Shown piece after piece: positions 19,437 to 27,188 of a DNA stretch of 64,000 nt. Source of the DNA: Clostridia bacterium (GTDB taxonomy: Bacteria; Bacillota; Peptococcia; DRI-13; SM3-B62). The stretch's first letter is position 1; each line of letters begins with the position of its first letter. The notes under the pieces were generated by a model. The model did no database searches, was not told where the DNA came from, and saw nothing but the letters and a program-made list of their open reading frames with translations. The stretch spans positions 1 to 64,000 of the forward strand of contig JAHDQS010000003.1 of NCBI GenBank assembly GCA_018433675.1, given 5' to 3'. The translations under genes and the position numbers were made by a program.

Positions 19437-19655
19437 TTACAACCAGGGTATTTTATCGGTATCATCGCCCCTTAATACCGAGATCAGCTTTTTCTGCAGA
19501 GGCTGGGGCACCTCCTTCAGCTTCAGTTCGTCAACTCTTTGGATACGCGACGTATCAATCCGCAATCTCTCCGCTAACTCCTTGGCCGTATAGCCCCGAT
19601 CCTTGCGCAGATCCTTGACCTTTTTATTTTTGAAACCAAACCTGCCAAACAACAT
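19437..19655 (-). CDS. small helix-turn-helix protein
   Basis: This is a 72-residue basic protein. A helix-turn-helix-like segment (DRGYTAKELAERLRIDTSRI) follows a short basic head. The tail is DDTDKIPWL. It could bind DNA or act as a small adaptor; no target is visible. The ATG at 19655 follows GGGAGGGG at good distance and trims an unsupported extension. It lies 19 bp after the DUF445 gene and is probably translated from the same mRNA. I do not recognise a named family. Confidence 0.7.
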   Translation of the reverse strand: MLFGRFGFKNKKVKDLRKDRGYTAKELAERLRIDTSRIQRVDELKLKEVPQPLQKKLISVLRGDDTDKIPWL

Positions 19656-19674
19656 GCATCCCCTCCCTATATTT

Positions 19675-20301
19675 CTACCTTGAGAATGCAAATACAGTGA
19701 TTATCCCCTGTACTATTCCGATAACGAAACCCAACACGGCACCCAACAGCTCAATATGCTTTAACTCTGTCCGTGCCAGCTGATAGGTCAGTTCTTCCAA
19801 TCTTGCCATGTCAAATGATAAGACCTTTTCCTCAACAATTTCATATATCTCCGTCTTTATTTCCAAAAAATCACTTTCCTGCAATACCTTGCCAGGATTG
19901 TCCAAAAAGTTTATAACCTCTTGGTATAATACCTTACCGGCATAATCCGCAATATTCTGCTGTATAGCCAACGGTATGACAAAAGGAATGCGGTTTGTTA
20001 TGTGCTCACAAACATAATCTCGGATTTTTTGCGCTATTTTTTCTTTAATGTTATCTTTCCTTAGGCTTGAGGCCACATCATCCCCGGTAATCAACTCAGT
20101 ACTGACAATACCGGCCAGAGCAGCCGCTATATCGTTCTTTCTCTTTGGTATTAAACCCTGGAAGCCCCACCCTAAAACAGGTATGCGAAGCTTCGCATAC
20201 GGCCTAAAAAGCAGTTTGATTGCTATGACATTTGTTATCCAACCGATACAAGAACCAACCAGACCCATAAAGATAACTAAAACAGCAATGTTGAACTCCA
20301 T
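19675..20301 (-). CDS. DUF445 family membrane protein
   Basis: This 208-residue DUF445 protein, related to Bacillus YheB, has unknown function. An N-terminal membrane segment (NIAVLVIFMGLVGSCIGW) runs into the family motif TNVIAIKLLFRPY. A central amphipathic region follows, with a second hydrophobic segment at the C-terminus (AVLGFVIGIVQGIITVFAF), so both ends are membrane-anchored. Two adjacent ATGs at 20304 and 20301 both follow AGGTG; 20301 has the better spacing. It sits between ytxC and the HTH gene. Confidence 0.85.
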   Translation of the reverse strand: MEFNIAVLVIFMGLVGSCIGWITNVIAIKLLFRPYAKLRIPVLGWGFQGLIPKRKNDIAAALAGIVSTELITGDDVASSLRKDNIKEKIAQKIRDYVCEHITNRIPFVIPLAIQQNIADYAGKVLYQEVINFLDNPGKVLQESDFLEIKTEIYEIVEEKVLSFDMARLEELTYQLARTELKHIELLGAVLGFVIGIVQGIITVFAFSR

Positions 20302-20391
20302 CATTTTCACCTGACCCTCACCCTGTCAAAATACCAGAGAAAACAAAAAGAAGCAAGCTAATTTTTAGCCGCTTCCCACCTATACCGCTTC

Positions 20392-21264
20392 TCATCTGCA
20401 CTTATCGCACCCCTCACAAATAAAGACTCTTTTGCCGAATACATTTTGAATCGTCCTAATTGTCTCCTTGACCTCAACTTCTTTTTCCAAGTGCAGCTCG
20501 ATCTTTTTGGGTGCAAGAGTAATCAGGGCACTGATCAATAAGTCATCATAATTGATATCATCTTCAAGGTAATCTGCCACCAAACCCTCCATGCATTCGT
20601 GTTTAAAGGGTTGGTTATCCTCGCCAAGTAAAAAGAACTTTCCTGGTTTCGTAAAAATTATTTTTATCATATCAACCCTGGGCTCTTGTATATCTACAAA
20701 GTACTTCAGTAATCTGATGAATTCCAGATATTCCTTTTCCAGGATGTGCTCGTCCACAGCAATATTAACAACATCCTCTAATTCAGCCATGTAGTCCTTT
20801 AAACGAAAATTGACAAAACCCTCTAATACAATCTCATGATGCGAATCCAAATACTCAAGTACTTTTTTCTTGACCTTTTCTTTTCTTTGCCATTTTAAGT
20901 GAGAATTGCCATTGGACGGATTAAGAATCGTCTTTGCCCTCTCAAGAATTGCCCGCTTATCCCGTTCGTTATAGTAAAAATATTGTTCTTTAACAATTTT
21001 TTTAATCAACCTTATTTCCCATTCATCTACCACGATCTCTGCCAGAGAGCTTGCAATATAATATTTAATAGCTTTTACGGCGTCCTCTCGCTTGAAACGT
21101 GAATATTTCTGAGGACAGCACTCCAAGAAAGTAAATTCCCCAATTCTGCCCACATCAATATCCCAGATAAAACCCTCCTCCTGCATATACTGCATTTTCT
21201 TATTAAGCTTACTATATAAAAGACCCGGTGCACTGTTGGTACCAACGGATATCGTCTTTTTCAT
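20392..21264 (-). CDS. ytxC: putative sporulation protein YtxC
   Basis: This 290-residue protein fits YtxC, a family found in endospore formers; its molecular role is unknown. Recognisable parts are the central KAIKYYIASSLAEIVVDEWE and the FVNFRLKDYMAELE segment. The C-terminus ends in an unusual CEGCDKC cysteine cluster that could bind a metal. In Bacillus ytxC lies upstream of thrS, as it does here, which supports orthology. It is separated from the spore-coat genes by a terminator. Confidence 0.88.
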   Translation of the reverse strand: MKKTISVGTNSAPGLLYSKLNKKMQYMQEEGFIWDIDVGRIGEFTFLECCPQKYSRFKREDAVKAIKYYIASSLAEIVVDEWEIRLIKKIVKEQYFYYNERDKRAILERAKTILNPSNGNSHLKWQRKEKVKKKVLEYLDSHHEIVLEGFVNFRLKDYMAELEDVVNIAVDEHILEKEYLEFIRLLKYFVDIQEPRVDMIKIIFTKPGKFFLLGEDNQPFKHECMEGLVADYLEDDINYDDLLISALITLAPKKIELHLEKEVEVKETIRTIQNVFGKRVFICEGCDKCR

Positions 21265-21365
21265 AAAAAATATTCACCTCATTCTTTCTGCAAAACTATT
21301 ATCTGTAAAATTATTATATGAGGCCATTATTTATATATACAGGCTTGTTTATGGTAATTTAAACG

Positions 21366-21403
21366 GAAAAAAATGAAGGAAGGAGGTATTCTCCCTCCTT
21401 CCT
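21366..21403 (-). terminator. terminator after the CotF-like gene
   Basis: On the minus strand GGAAGGAGG and CCTCCTTCC pair around GAGAATA and are followed by a T7 run. Confidence 0.85.
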
Positions 21404-21426
21404 AAAACAACTTCTTAAAACAAACC

Positions 21427-21792
21427 CTACTGCATTATGTTTTGCTGCACATTGGGTAACTGCGACTGAGCATAACCCTGAAACTGTTGGCGTGCTTGCT
21501 GGATTTTTTGGGCATCAACTGCCTCTAGCTTGTAATGCCCTTGTTCGAACATCAAATTAAACGCTTCTCGTGCAGACTTATGTGTTTCGTTTAATATACT
21601 GATGACATCATTATACAATTCCTTATGACTGGCTTCTCTGGCCATAACATTGTAGTTATCGGTCAACATTTTGCAAGTATTCAAGCCCTCGTTTAAGATA
21701 TCTCTGTCATTAATTTCCGGGCTTTGCGACTGTTGCTGGTTAGTCATCACTGGATTTTGAATCATGTTCTGGTTTTGTTTTTGCTGTTGCAT
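21427..21792 (-). CDS. CotF-family spore coat protein
   Basis: This 121-residue protein has a Gln/Asn-rich N-terminus (about 30 residues). An all-helical CotF-type domain follows, with DRDILNEGLNTCKMLTDNYN and the paired helices LYNDVISILNETHKSAREAF. Such proteins are small spore-coat or coat-associated components in Clostridia. A good AGGAGG site precedes the ATG. It forms a two-gene unit with the related gene upstream. Expression is presumably under a mother-cell sporulation sigma factor, but I cannot define the promoter. Confidence 0.8.
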   Translation of the reverse strand: MQQQKQNQNMIQNPVMTNQQQSQSPEINDRDILNEGLNTCKMLTDNYNVMAREASHKELYNDVISILNETHKSAREAFNLMFEQGHYKLEAVDAQKIQQARQQFQGYAQSQLPNVQQNIMQ

Positions 21793-21811
21793 ACATTAAC
21801 CTCCTTTTCTT

Positions 21812-22102
21812 TCACTGCAACTTATTGGCAGAATTCGCCGGTTCAAGATGCTTTAACAGCATATTGTAGTGTCTTTGGTGCATTTCTACCCCTTTTTTTA
21901 TGAAGTTTTTCGTTTGCGCATCCTGAGCTTTATTGGCGAAATGATACAGCTTCTTGACAGCACCTAACTCCCACGACAATGCATCGGTAAGATAATTATA
22001 ATCTTTGGTCGTAATCACTTGGGGCGGCTCCTTCATCCTATTTTGCATAGCTTGGGCAGTCTGCTGATTCTGCGCTTGTTGTCCGATATTTTGAGTCTGC
22101 AT
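21812..22102 (-). CDS. small CotF/ferritin-like helical protein
   Basis: This 96-residue partner of the neighbouring CotF-like gene has a Gln/Asn-rich N-terminus (IGQQAQNQQTAQAMQNR). Two or three helices follow, with KDYNYLTDALSWELGAVKKL and EMHQRHYNMLLKHLEP. The spaced Glu and His residues recall ferritin-like helical bundles, although no full metal site can be claimed. ATG at 22102 follows GGGAGG; the longer frame lacks a ribosome-binding site. It is likely a spore-coat-associated protein, judged from composition and position. Confidence 0.7.
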   Translation of the reverse strand: MQTQNIGQQAQNQQTAQAMQNRMKEPPQVITTKDYNYLTDALSWELGAVKKLYHFANKAQDAQTKNFIKKGVEMHQRHYNMLLKHLEPANSANKLQ

Positions 22103-22222
22103 TCTTAAACCTCCCTTTCTTGTAATATCAAATATCACGGTATTAGCATTTAACAATTTCTCAGGAATATGTATATATAAAAGAATTTTTCTTTAACATA
22201 CATCCGGCGCTCTGATTATAAC

Positions 22223-22268
22223 AAAAAAAATTAGCCTTCAGTCGGATTTAAAACCTTCTGAAGGCTAA
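22223..22268 (-). terminator. terminator of the DUF4870-type gene
   Basis: On the minus strand TTAGCCTTCAG and CTGAAGGCTAA pair perfectly and are followed by T8. Confidence 0.9.
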
Positions 22269-22276
22269 TACAGCCC

Positions 22277-22624
22277 CTACTTGATAATATTAATGCCTCC
22301 AATAATCGGCAGGGCTTTCATTTCTCCTTTAGAAGCATTAACGATACCCAACACCGCCAGGATAATGAGTGCTAAATATCCAAAGGGAATAATCAAGAAC
22401 TTCCCTATAAAAGGGATAAATGAACTGAAAACGTTAAGGATTACAGCTGCAAGGAACAGAATCAATCCTTGATTGGCATGATACATCGCATATTTCGATT
22501 CCCTTGCCAGAAGAAGAGGAATTAGGAAGATAATATATGCAAGAATAGCAAAAGATTTATTTTTTTCCACATCCTCTTGATCAATCTCTTGATTAACCTC
22601 TGTGTTGTTAATCTGTGCATCCAT
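22277..22624 (-). CDS. DUF4870/Tic20-like small membrane protein
   Basis: This 115-residue protein has a charged, acidic N-terminus and three to four membrane segments. It shows the family pattern ARESKYAMYHANQGLILFL and the closing FGYLALIILAVLGIVNASKGE. DUF4870-type proteins are widespread and uncharacterised. It is a single-gene unit with a good AACGGAGGTGA ribosome-binding site and its own terminator. Confidence 0.8.
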   Translation of the reverse strand: MDAQINNTEVNQEIDQEDVEKNKSFAILAYIIFLIPLLLARESKYAMYHANQGLILFLAAVILNVFSSFIPFIGKFLIIPFGYLALIILAVLGIVNASKGEMKALPIIGGINIIK

Positions 22625-22739
22625 AAAAAAATCACCTCCGTTTTTTCTGTATTATATTCTATTGTTTTTATTTTCGCAATATACTTTATTATATTTTTTT
22701 ATTCTGTACATATTCGCGCATACCTTTATCGCGTACTAT

Positions 22740-22768
22740 TTGACAATCCTTTTACACATAAGTATAAT
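22740..22768 (+). promoter_or_regulatory. promoter of tRNA-Val
   Basis: TTGACA (22740-22745), 17 bp, TATAAT (22763-22768): perfect consensus 28 bp upstream of the tRNA. Confidence 0.9.
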
Positions 22769-22795
22769 ATGACTTGCAAATGTGGTGAATAAAAC

Positions 22796-22872
22796 GGGGT
22801 CTTAGCTCAGTTGGTTAGAGTGCTTGCTTGACATGCAAGAGGTCGTAGGTTCGATTCCTATAGACCCCACCA
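22796..22872 (+). tRNA. tRNA-Val (GAC anticodon), CCA encoded
   Basis: A complete cloverleaf: the acceptor GGGGTCT pairs with AGACCCC, and the D-arm is AGCTCAGTTGGTTAGAG. The anticodon arm CTTGCTTGACATGCAAG carries GAC, and the T-arm GTAGGTTCGATTCCTAT is normal. Discriminator A is followed by an encoded CCA. Confidence 0.97.
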
Positions 22873-22883
22873 TGATTATTATA

Positions 22884-22912
22884 AGATAGTGTAAAAAACG
22901 CTATCTTTTTTT
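22884..22912 (+). terminator. terminator of tRNA-Val
   Basis: AGATAGTG and CGCTATCT form a stem (one G-T pair) followed by a T-run. Confidence 0.8.
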
Positions 22913-22978
22913 ATGGGCTAGCCGGGCCAAAGCCATGACTGTACTTCACTCCCTACATACCAGACCAGAAACAACCAA

Positions 22979-23007
22979 TTGAAATACATGAAAAAGCCTG
23001 CTATAAT
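22979..23007 (+). promoter_or_regulatory. promoter of the tRNA-His-like gene
   Basis: TTGAAA (22979-22984), 17 bp, TATAAT (23002-23007), ending about 20 bp before the tRNA-like sequence. Confidence 0.85.
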
Positions 23008-23028
23008 AGGGACAAGTACGTTGTAGGG

Positions 23029-23100
23029 GAGATTGTGGTGTAGTGGTTGCACTCAGGTACGTGGCACCTGATTACGTGGGTTCGAATCCCACCTGTCTCT
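23029..23100 (+). tRNA. aberrant tRNA-His-like gene (GTG anticodon)
   Basis: The sequence folds as a cloverleaf with D-stem GTGT/GCAC, anticodon stem CAGGT/ACCTG, loop ACGTGGC and a standard T-arm GTGGGTTCGAATCCCAC. The anticodon would be GTG (His), and a G stands at position -1 (23028). It departs from a normal tRNA-His in several places. Base 33 is C instead of U, acceptor pair 6-67 is T-T, base 73 is T instead of C, and no CCA is encoded. It has its own strong promoter and terminator, so it is very likely transcribed. It may be a decayed tRNA, a specialised tRNA or a tRNA-like regulatory RNA. Confidence 0.65.
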
Positions 23101-23104
23101 CTTG

Positions 23105-23137
23105 GACGCATCCTGACGGGTGCGTTATATTTTTTTA
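23105..23137 (+). terminator. terminator of the tRNA-His-like gene
   Basis: ACGCATCC and GGGTGCGT pair around TGAC, followed by a T-rich run. Confidence 0.85.
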
Positions 23138-23161
23138 TCAGGAAATTAGGTTATTAGAAAC

Positions 23162-23185
23162 AAAAAAAAACGGGCCGACGGCCCG
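23162..23185 (-). terminator. terminator of the polysaccharide operon
   Basis: On the minus strand CGGGCC and GGCCCG pair around a GTC loop and are followed by T9. It is the first strong terminator after the GH114-like gene and probably ends the 16-kb cluster transcript. Confidence 0.9.
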
Positions 23186-23323
23186 AACAAACTATCGGCA
23201 TCCGGGGATACCTCGCAAGTCCTTTCTTGTGGCGGTCGACCCGGTATTATTTTTGCCCGCGTCCTCATGTTGTATGTCATCTTAAAAACTGTATATTTTA
23301 CCTATAATACCAATTTGTCGCTA
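23186..23323 (-). other. structured 3' region of the polysaccharide operon
   Basis: 138 bases between the GH114-like stop codon and the operon terminator. The distal 90 bases are clearly more GC-rich than their surroundings. They can form a stem closed by ACCGGG and CCCCGG, holding an inner CAAG-AAAGGA-CTTG hairpin. No protein frame or RNA family is recognised. Confidence 0.35.
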
Positions 23324-24091
23324 TCATATTTCTATGTATTCCCGCGGTGCACGGTAGAATAAGTATCCGTTTTCTGTTGCAATATCTCGGACCATTTTAC
23401 CGGCTTCCTTGCTGTCCCTGTCAAGCAACAGTAAAACCCGCAAGTCTATTTCCTTTTTTAAATAGTCTATCCTCCTCCAGGCTTGCCTAACCCAATTTTC
23501 ATCCGCACCAATATAATCCGGAGGAATTTCCCAACAAATACCATCAAGGTACATAGCAGTGCATTTATAAAGTCGCTCCAGACCGTTATTTTGAATAAGC
23601 AAATGCTCAGGAAAAGCTTCCCTCAATTGCTTTAAAATACTGGCGGCCCCCATTAATTGAGAACTATGAAAAGCTATTGGAACAAGCGATGTATCAATAT
23701 CCCCAATTGTATCCAAAAAAAACCCATCGTATCCCGAATTTATAAGCTGTCCCGCCCGATGGAGGAGCAAACGCTGCCACCTTGCAGAAGATAAGTCGAG
23801 AAGATAAGTTGAATAAGCCTCATTTGTTAACTTTTCCCCATCTTCCCCCAAGCCATGAAGGAAATCTTCCTCTTTCAATAGCGCATATTCCAAGGCAAAT
23901 GATTGAATTTCCATCACGCTTAAATACGCCAGCACCAGTGTACCTTTATCCTGCAGTTTCCTGACACTGTCGCGTGTCTGTCCTTGAGATTCTACAACAA
24001 CCAAGTCAAATACTGAAAGCTCGTCCTCTTTCCCATATCCATAGTAGACCACAAAGTTCTGTGCCATTGCAAGAAGCTGTTTCCTTAACAA
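23324..24091 (-). CDS. GH114-type (endo-alpha-1,4-polygalactosaminidase-like) protein
   Basis: This 255-residue TIM-barrel protein is of the type found as the hydrolase domain of PelA and in fungal polygalactosaminidases. Those enzymes cut galactosamine-rich exopolysaccharide. Supporting motifs are VLAYLSVMEIQ (usually YxSVGE), the catalytic-Asp strand GYDGFFLDTIGD, and IQNNG. No signal peptide or anchor is visible: the barrel begins within a dozen residues of the start. It is either cytoplasmic or exported by an unknown route. It is the last gene of the polysaccharide operon, 28 bp after the HD-GYP-like gene. Its presence with PelF- and PelG-like proteins supports a Pel-type product. Confidence 0.75.
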   Translation of the reverse strand: MLRKQLLAMAQNFVVYYGYGKEDELSVFDLVVVESQGQTRDSVRKLQDKGTLVLAYLSVMEIQSFALEYALLKEEDFLHGLGEDGEKLTNEAYSTYLLDLSSARWQRLLLHRAGQLINSGYDGFFLDTIGDIDTSLVPIAFHSSQLMGAASILKQLREAFPEHLLIQNNGLERLYKCTAMYLDGICWEIPPDYIGADENWVRQAWRRIDYLKKEIDLRVLLLLDRDSKEAGKMVRDIATENGYLFYRAPREYIEI

Positions 24092-24119
24092 CCCATTTCC
24101 CCCTCCGGATGTCTGATAA

Positions 24120-26048
24120 CTATGTTATTCTATTTTTCATCCTGCCCGGCTTTGTTCTATATAGATACTCGGTGTATACATAGCATGTCTCGCATCTGCT
24201 GCCGTGTTCCTCACATAGGGTGTTCTCACATTCCCAGCAGTTTATAGCGGTTCTTTTGTATGCCGGGCATCTCTGACATATACTGAGGGGCGCACAGTTC
24301 ATCTCCCAACAAGCCCCCAGGGAACGCCCCTTGTAGAGAGGTTCGGCCTGTTTTTTCTCAAACCATTCCAGCAGAATACAAACGACATCTGGATCCAACT
24401 GCGTACCTGCCACTGTCTTTAAAGTATCAACAGCTTTCTCAAAGGAAAGTGGTTCTCTGTATTCTCTCCCCTTTATTTTAGCAAGAAAGGTTTGCACCAC
24501 AGCAATGATCCTCGAACCCCGGGGGATCTCCTCTCCTCTCAATCCTTCCGGATAACCATGTCCGTCATACCTTTCATGATGATATCTAACATAGCGGGAC
24601 ACCTCGTGATTGGCAATTGTGGCATCGATGATCAAAGCCCCTACCTCAGAATGGAGCTTCATCCTCTCGTATTCGGCGGTTGTGTATTTACCGGGCTTAA
24701 ACAGCAAGTCACTTGAAAGCCCCAATAAGCCTATATTGCTGAAATATGCCGCCAGCGCAATGTCTTTTACTTCTGTCTGGCTCAAATTCATTTCCCTGGC
24801 AATAATCGCTGCGTAGCGTGCCATCAGTTCCGAGTAACCGACCGTATAAGGTGTAAGCTCATCAATGCTTTTAACCAGCGTTCTCAACATATCCACGTAC
24901 GATCCAGAAAGCTTCCTAAGGTCTTCCTGTAATCCAAGCAGATCACCTAACCGCCTGGCCATCATCTGCAGGGCGGTAAAACGATGAGGCTCTACTTTAG
25001 GTATGTCAATATACCAAAAAACTACTATGCCCCAACGATCGGCAGTCTTGACCCTCACCAATACAACCTGCTCCACCCCGGCGGCAACCAGATACGAAGG
25101 CAGTTCATAAAACTCCTTCTCTTTCCTGTCCAATACACAAAAATCATTTGCACCCAATGCCTTATCCAACAACTCATGAGTTTGAGTATCCTTGGCAAAT
25201 ATTCGCAAAGTATCTTTCTCTAAACCACTCAAGAAGTCCGCTGAATACTTATCGTCCTCACGGGTCAAAAAGCCGCCTCCGGCAGCCTGTACCATATTTA
25301 TCGACAACTCCATAACAGTAGCAATACCGCCCTCTGCCTCCAGGGTATTGCTGGTGAAATTATGCAAAGCTTGAGTGGAAACATTTTTTCTTTCACTTTC
25401 TTTTCTCAAAACCTCGGTTTCATCCACCGCCGCCAACAAAGGTGCCAGTAGTTCCCCTAAGCAGTCCAGTTTCCGCAGGACCCCTTTTTCGACCCTCTTA
25501 ACAGGCCCCACACGAAACAGCATGGTTTCACCCTTCACGGGAATTTCCAGCATGGGCACCTCCCCATCCTTCACGATGGATGTCCTCTTCCCGGAATCCG
25601 GCCTTCTGGGCAATGAAAGCGGAGGCAAATAGCTTTCCTTTGCATAAGGCATTAACCCGCTGTAGGCAGGACCTATCTTCCCATCATCCAAATCTTTGTG
25701 CCGCACCGTCATTAGTAAATATTGCTCTTTTTTTTCATCAAGATGATAAAAATAGTAGCCTTCGGCCTCCACCAGCGAGCGGACAACATCTAATAAATGT
25801 AGAGTGATTTTTTCCAATCCTTCCGATGGCTGAAGGCCTGTCATCACCTTATCGACAAACCCGGCCTGACCCTTCAATTTTCCGCACCTTTTTGTCTGCA
25901 CAACGAACAGCACCAGTAACGCCATCACTGCCAGCAATAAACCCCAGATATAATAGCGTTGGTCGACACCTGAAAGGACCCTGTAAATGTACAAGGCCTC
26001 ATTCTTGAAAACAGACATGATGCTTTCAGACAACCGGTCAAACGACAC
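24120..26048 (-). CDS. membrane GAF-degenerate HD-GYP regulator with C-terminal Cys-rich domain
   Basis: 642 residues: one membrane segment (about 31-50), a GAF-like region (about 60-200), a second GAF-like region (about 225-370) and an HD-GYP domain (about 390-575). A two-CW type cysteine-rich tail follows (CWEMNC, CQRCP, CWEC, CETC). The HD-GYP domain keeps MKLH and HHERYDGHGYPEGLRG. It has lost the HD pair (LLHDIG in active enzymes, YFSNIG here) and the later metal-binding Asp (VAD becomes VVQ). It is therefore probably not a phosphodiesterase. I infer a c-di-GMP- or redox-sensing receptor for the operon, analogous to PelD, which likewise uses GAF plus a degenerate GGDEF. The start is GTG. 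Confidence 0.8.
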   Translation of the reverse strand: MSFDRLSESIMSVFKNEALYIYRVLSGVDQRYYIWGLLLAVMALLVLFVVQTKRCGKLKGQAGFVDKVMTGLQPSEGLEKITLHLLDVVRSLVEAEGYYFYHLDEKKEQYLLMTVRHKDLDDGKIGPAYSGLMPYAKESYLPPLSLPRRPDSGKRTSIVKDGEVPMLEIPVKGETMLFRVGPVKRVEKGVLRKLDCLGELLAPLLAAVDETEVLRKESERKNVSTQALHNFTSNTLEAEGGIATVMELSINMVQAAGGGFLTREDDKYSADFLSGLEKDTLRIFAKDTQTHELLDKALGANDFCVLDRKEKEFYELPSYLVAAGVEQVVLVRVKTADRWGIVVFWYIDIPKVEPHRFTALQMMARRLGDLLGLQEDLRKLSGSYVDMLRTLVKSIDELTPYTVGYSELMARYAAIIAREMNLSQTEVKDIALAAYFSNIGLLGLSSDLLFKPGKYTTAEYERMKLHSEVGALIIDATIANHEVSRYVRYHHERYDGHGYPEGLRGEEIPRGSRIIAVVQTFLAKIKGREYREPLSFEKAVDTLKTVAGTQLDPDVVCILLEWFEKKQAEPLYKGRSLGACWEMNCAPLSICQRCPAYKRTAINCWECENTLCEEHGSRCETCYVYTEYLYRTKPGRMKNRIT

Positions 26049-26050
26049 CT

Positions 26051-26425
26051 CTAGTTCTCCCCCTTGTCATTACTACTATTTTTAGTGTGTATATTGACCC
26101 GTGTACGGTCTACGGCGATCTGCTGGGTCAACTCCCTTAAATGCTCCTGCAACACTGAAATCTGAAGGGATTGATACAGTACAATTAATAACATTATAAG
26201 TGTTGAGAATAAAAACAGCAAGGAAGGGGGGTAGTCAACGTCAAACACTTCTGCCAACACCTGCAGCGTATTAGGCGCTATTGAAAGTACCAGAATGATA
26301 AAAGCTCCCACAAGCCATAGCAGAGAATTACGCTCGTTTATTTTCCTCTTCACCAGTAAAACAAAAACCATTAAAACAAAACCAATTCCGCAAAATAGCA
26401 CCAACAGTCTTAGTATATCACTCAT
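26051..26425 (-). CDS. DUF2304 family membrane protein
   Basis: A 124-residue protein with three membrane segments (about 5-23, 35-53, 67-86) and a charged cytoplasmic tail of about 35 residues. DUF2304 proteins are typically encoded beside DPM1-type glycosyltransferases and are thought to assist polyprenyl-phosphate-sugar synthesis or transfer. Its start overlaps the end of the neighbouring GT2 gene by eight bases, which supports a functional pair. Confidence 0.8.
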   Translation of the reverse strand: MSDILRLLVLFCGIGFVLMVFVLLVKRKINERNSLLWLVGAFIILVLSIAPNTLQVLAEVFDVDYPPSLLFLFSTLIMLLIVLYQSLQISVLQEHLRELTQQIAVDRTRVNIHTKNSSNDKGEN

Positions 26426-27152
26426 TATTTACCCCCCCTCCGCTTTTCTTCCGCAGCAACACCACGCAAATGCTCACCAGCATTTTCAAACCATAATACA
26501 ACGGTTTTATCCCATTATGCATGCTCTTCCCGGAATCCCTGTCCCTGATATTCGCCGGAAACTCACAAATGCTATAACCGGATAGCAGCATCTGTATCAG
26601 AACATCGGCATCAGGATAATCGGACGGATACCTTCCCAAGCCGGCATAATATGTGAATGTTCTATAAGACAGCCCCTGCAATCCTGAAGAGGGGTCAGTA
26701 ATACGGACCCCGGTGGTCAGTTTTATCAATAACCTAAATGTCCTGATGGCGAACATTTTTACAAACCCAACCCTATAACTGCTCTTCCCTAAAAAGCGCG
26801 AGCCCAAAACAATATCCCATTTCTTTTCCTCCAATAACTCCAGGATAGTCCCAATATCACACGGGTCGTGCTGTCCATCCGCATCAAACTGGATAACACA
26901 ACAATACCCGGCATTCACAGCATATTTATAACCGGTCTGCAGGGCTCCGCCATATCCCAGGTTATATGGCAGAGAGATTAAAAGCACCTGCTCTCTTTCA
27001 ACAACAGCCGCGGTACTGTCCACAGAACCGTCGTCAACCACCAGTATATCCATCCGAGGATATTGCTTCTTCAATTCCGATAGGACCCTTCCAATGTTTT
27101 TTTCCTCATTATGAGCGGGAATAATGATAAGACAATCCGACAATGTTTGCAC
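26418..27152 (-). CDS. GT2 glycosyltransferase, DPM1-like
   Basis: This 244-residue family 2 transferase resembles dolichyl- and polyprenyl-phosphate sugar synthases. The GT-A fold is marked by IIPAHNEEKNI, VVDDGSVDST, the DxD-type QFDADGQHDP and GSRFLGK. It also has TDPSSGLQG, the acceptor-side motif common in this group. It ends without the C-terminal membrane anchors of GtrB-type enzymes; the overlapping DUF2304 protein could anchor it. Its product would be a lipid-linked sugar donor on the inner membrane face, which GT-C enzymes use outside. The sugar is not predictable. Confidence 0.85.
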   Translation of the reverse strand: MQTLSDCLIIIPAHNEEKNIGRVLSELKKQYPRMDILVVDDGSVDSTAAVVEREQVLLISLPYNLGYGGALQTGYKYAVNAGYCCVIQFDADGQHDPCDIGTILELLEEKKWDIVLGSRFLGKSSYRVGFVKMFAIRTFRLLIKLTTGVRITDPSSGLQGLSYRTFTYYAGLGRYPSDYPDADVLIQMLLSGYSICEFPANIRDRDSGKSMHNGIKPLYYGLKMLVSICVVLLRKKSGGGVNNE

Positions 27153-27188
27153 CTCCCAGACGGTTAATAATCATCAAATATAGCTCGA

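Noticed and set aside
23043-23285. 80-codon frame starting in the tRNA-like gene
   Set aside because: It runs through a tRNA-like RNA and two terminators, so it is not a gene.
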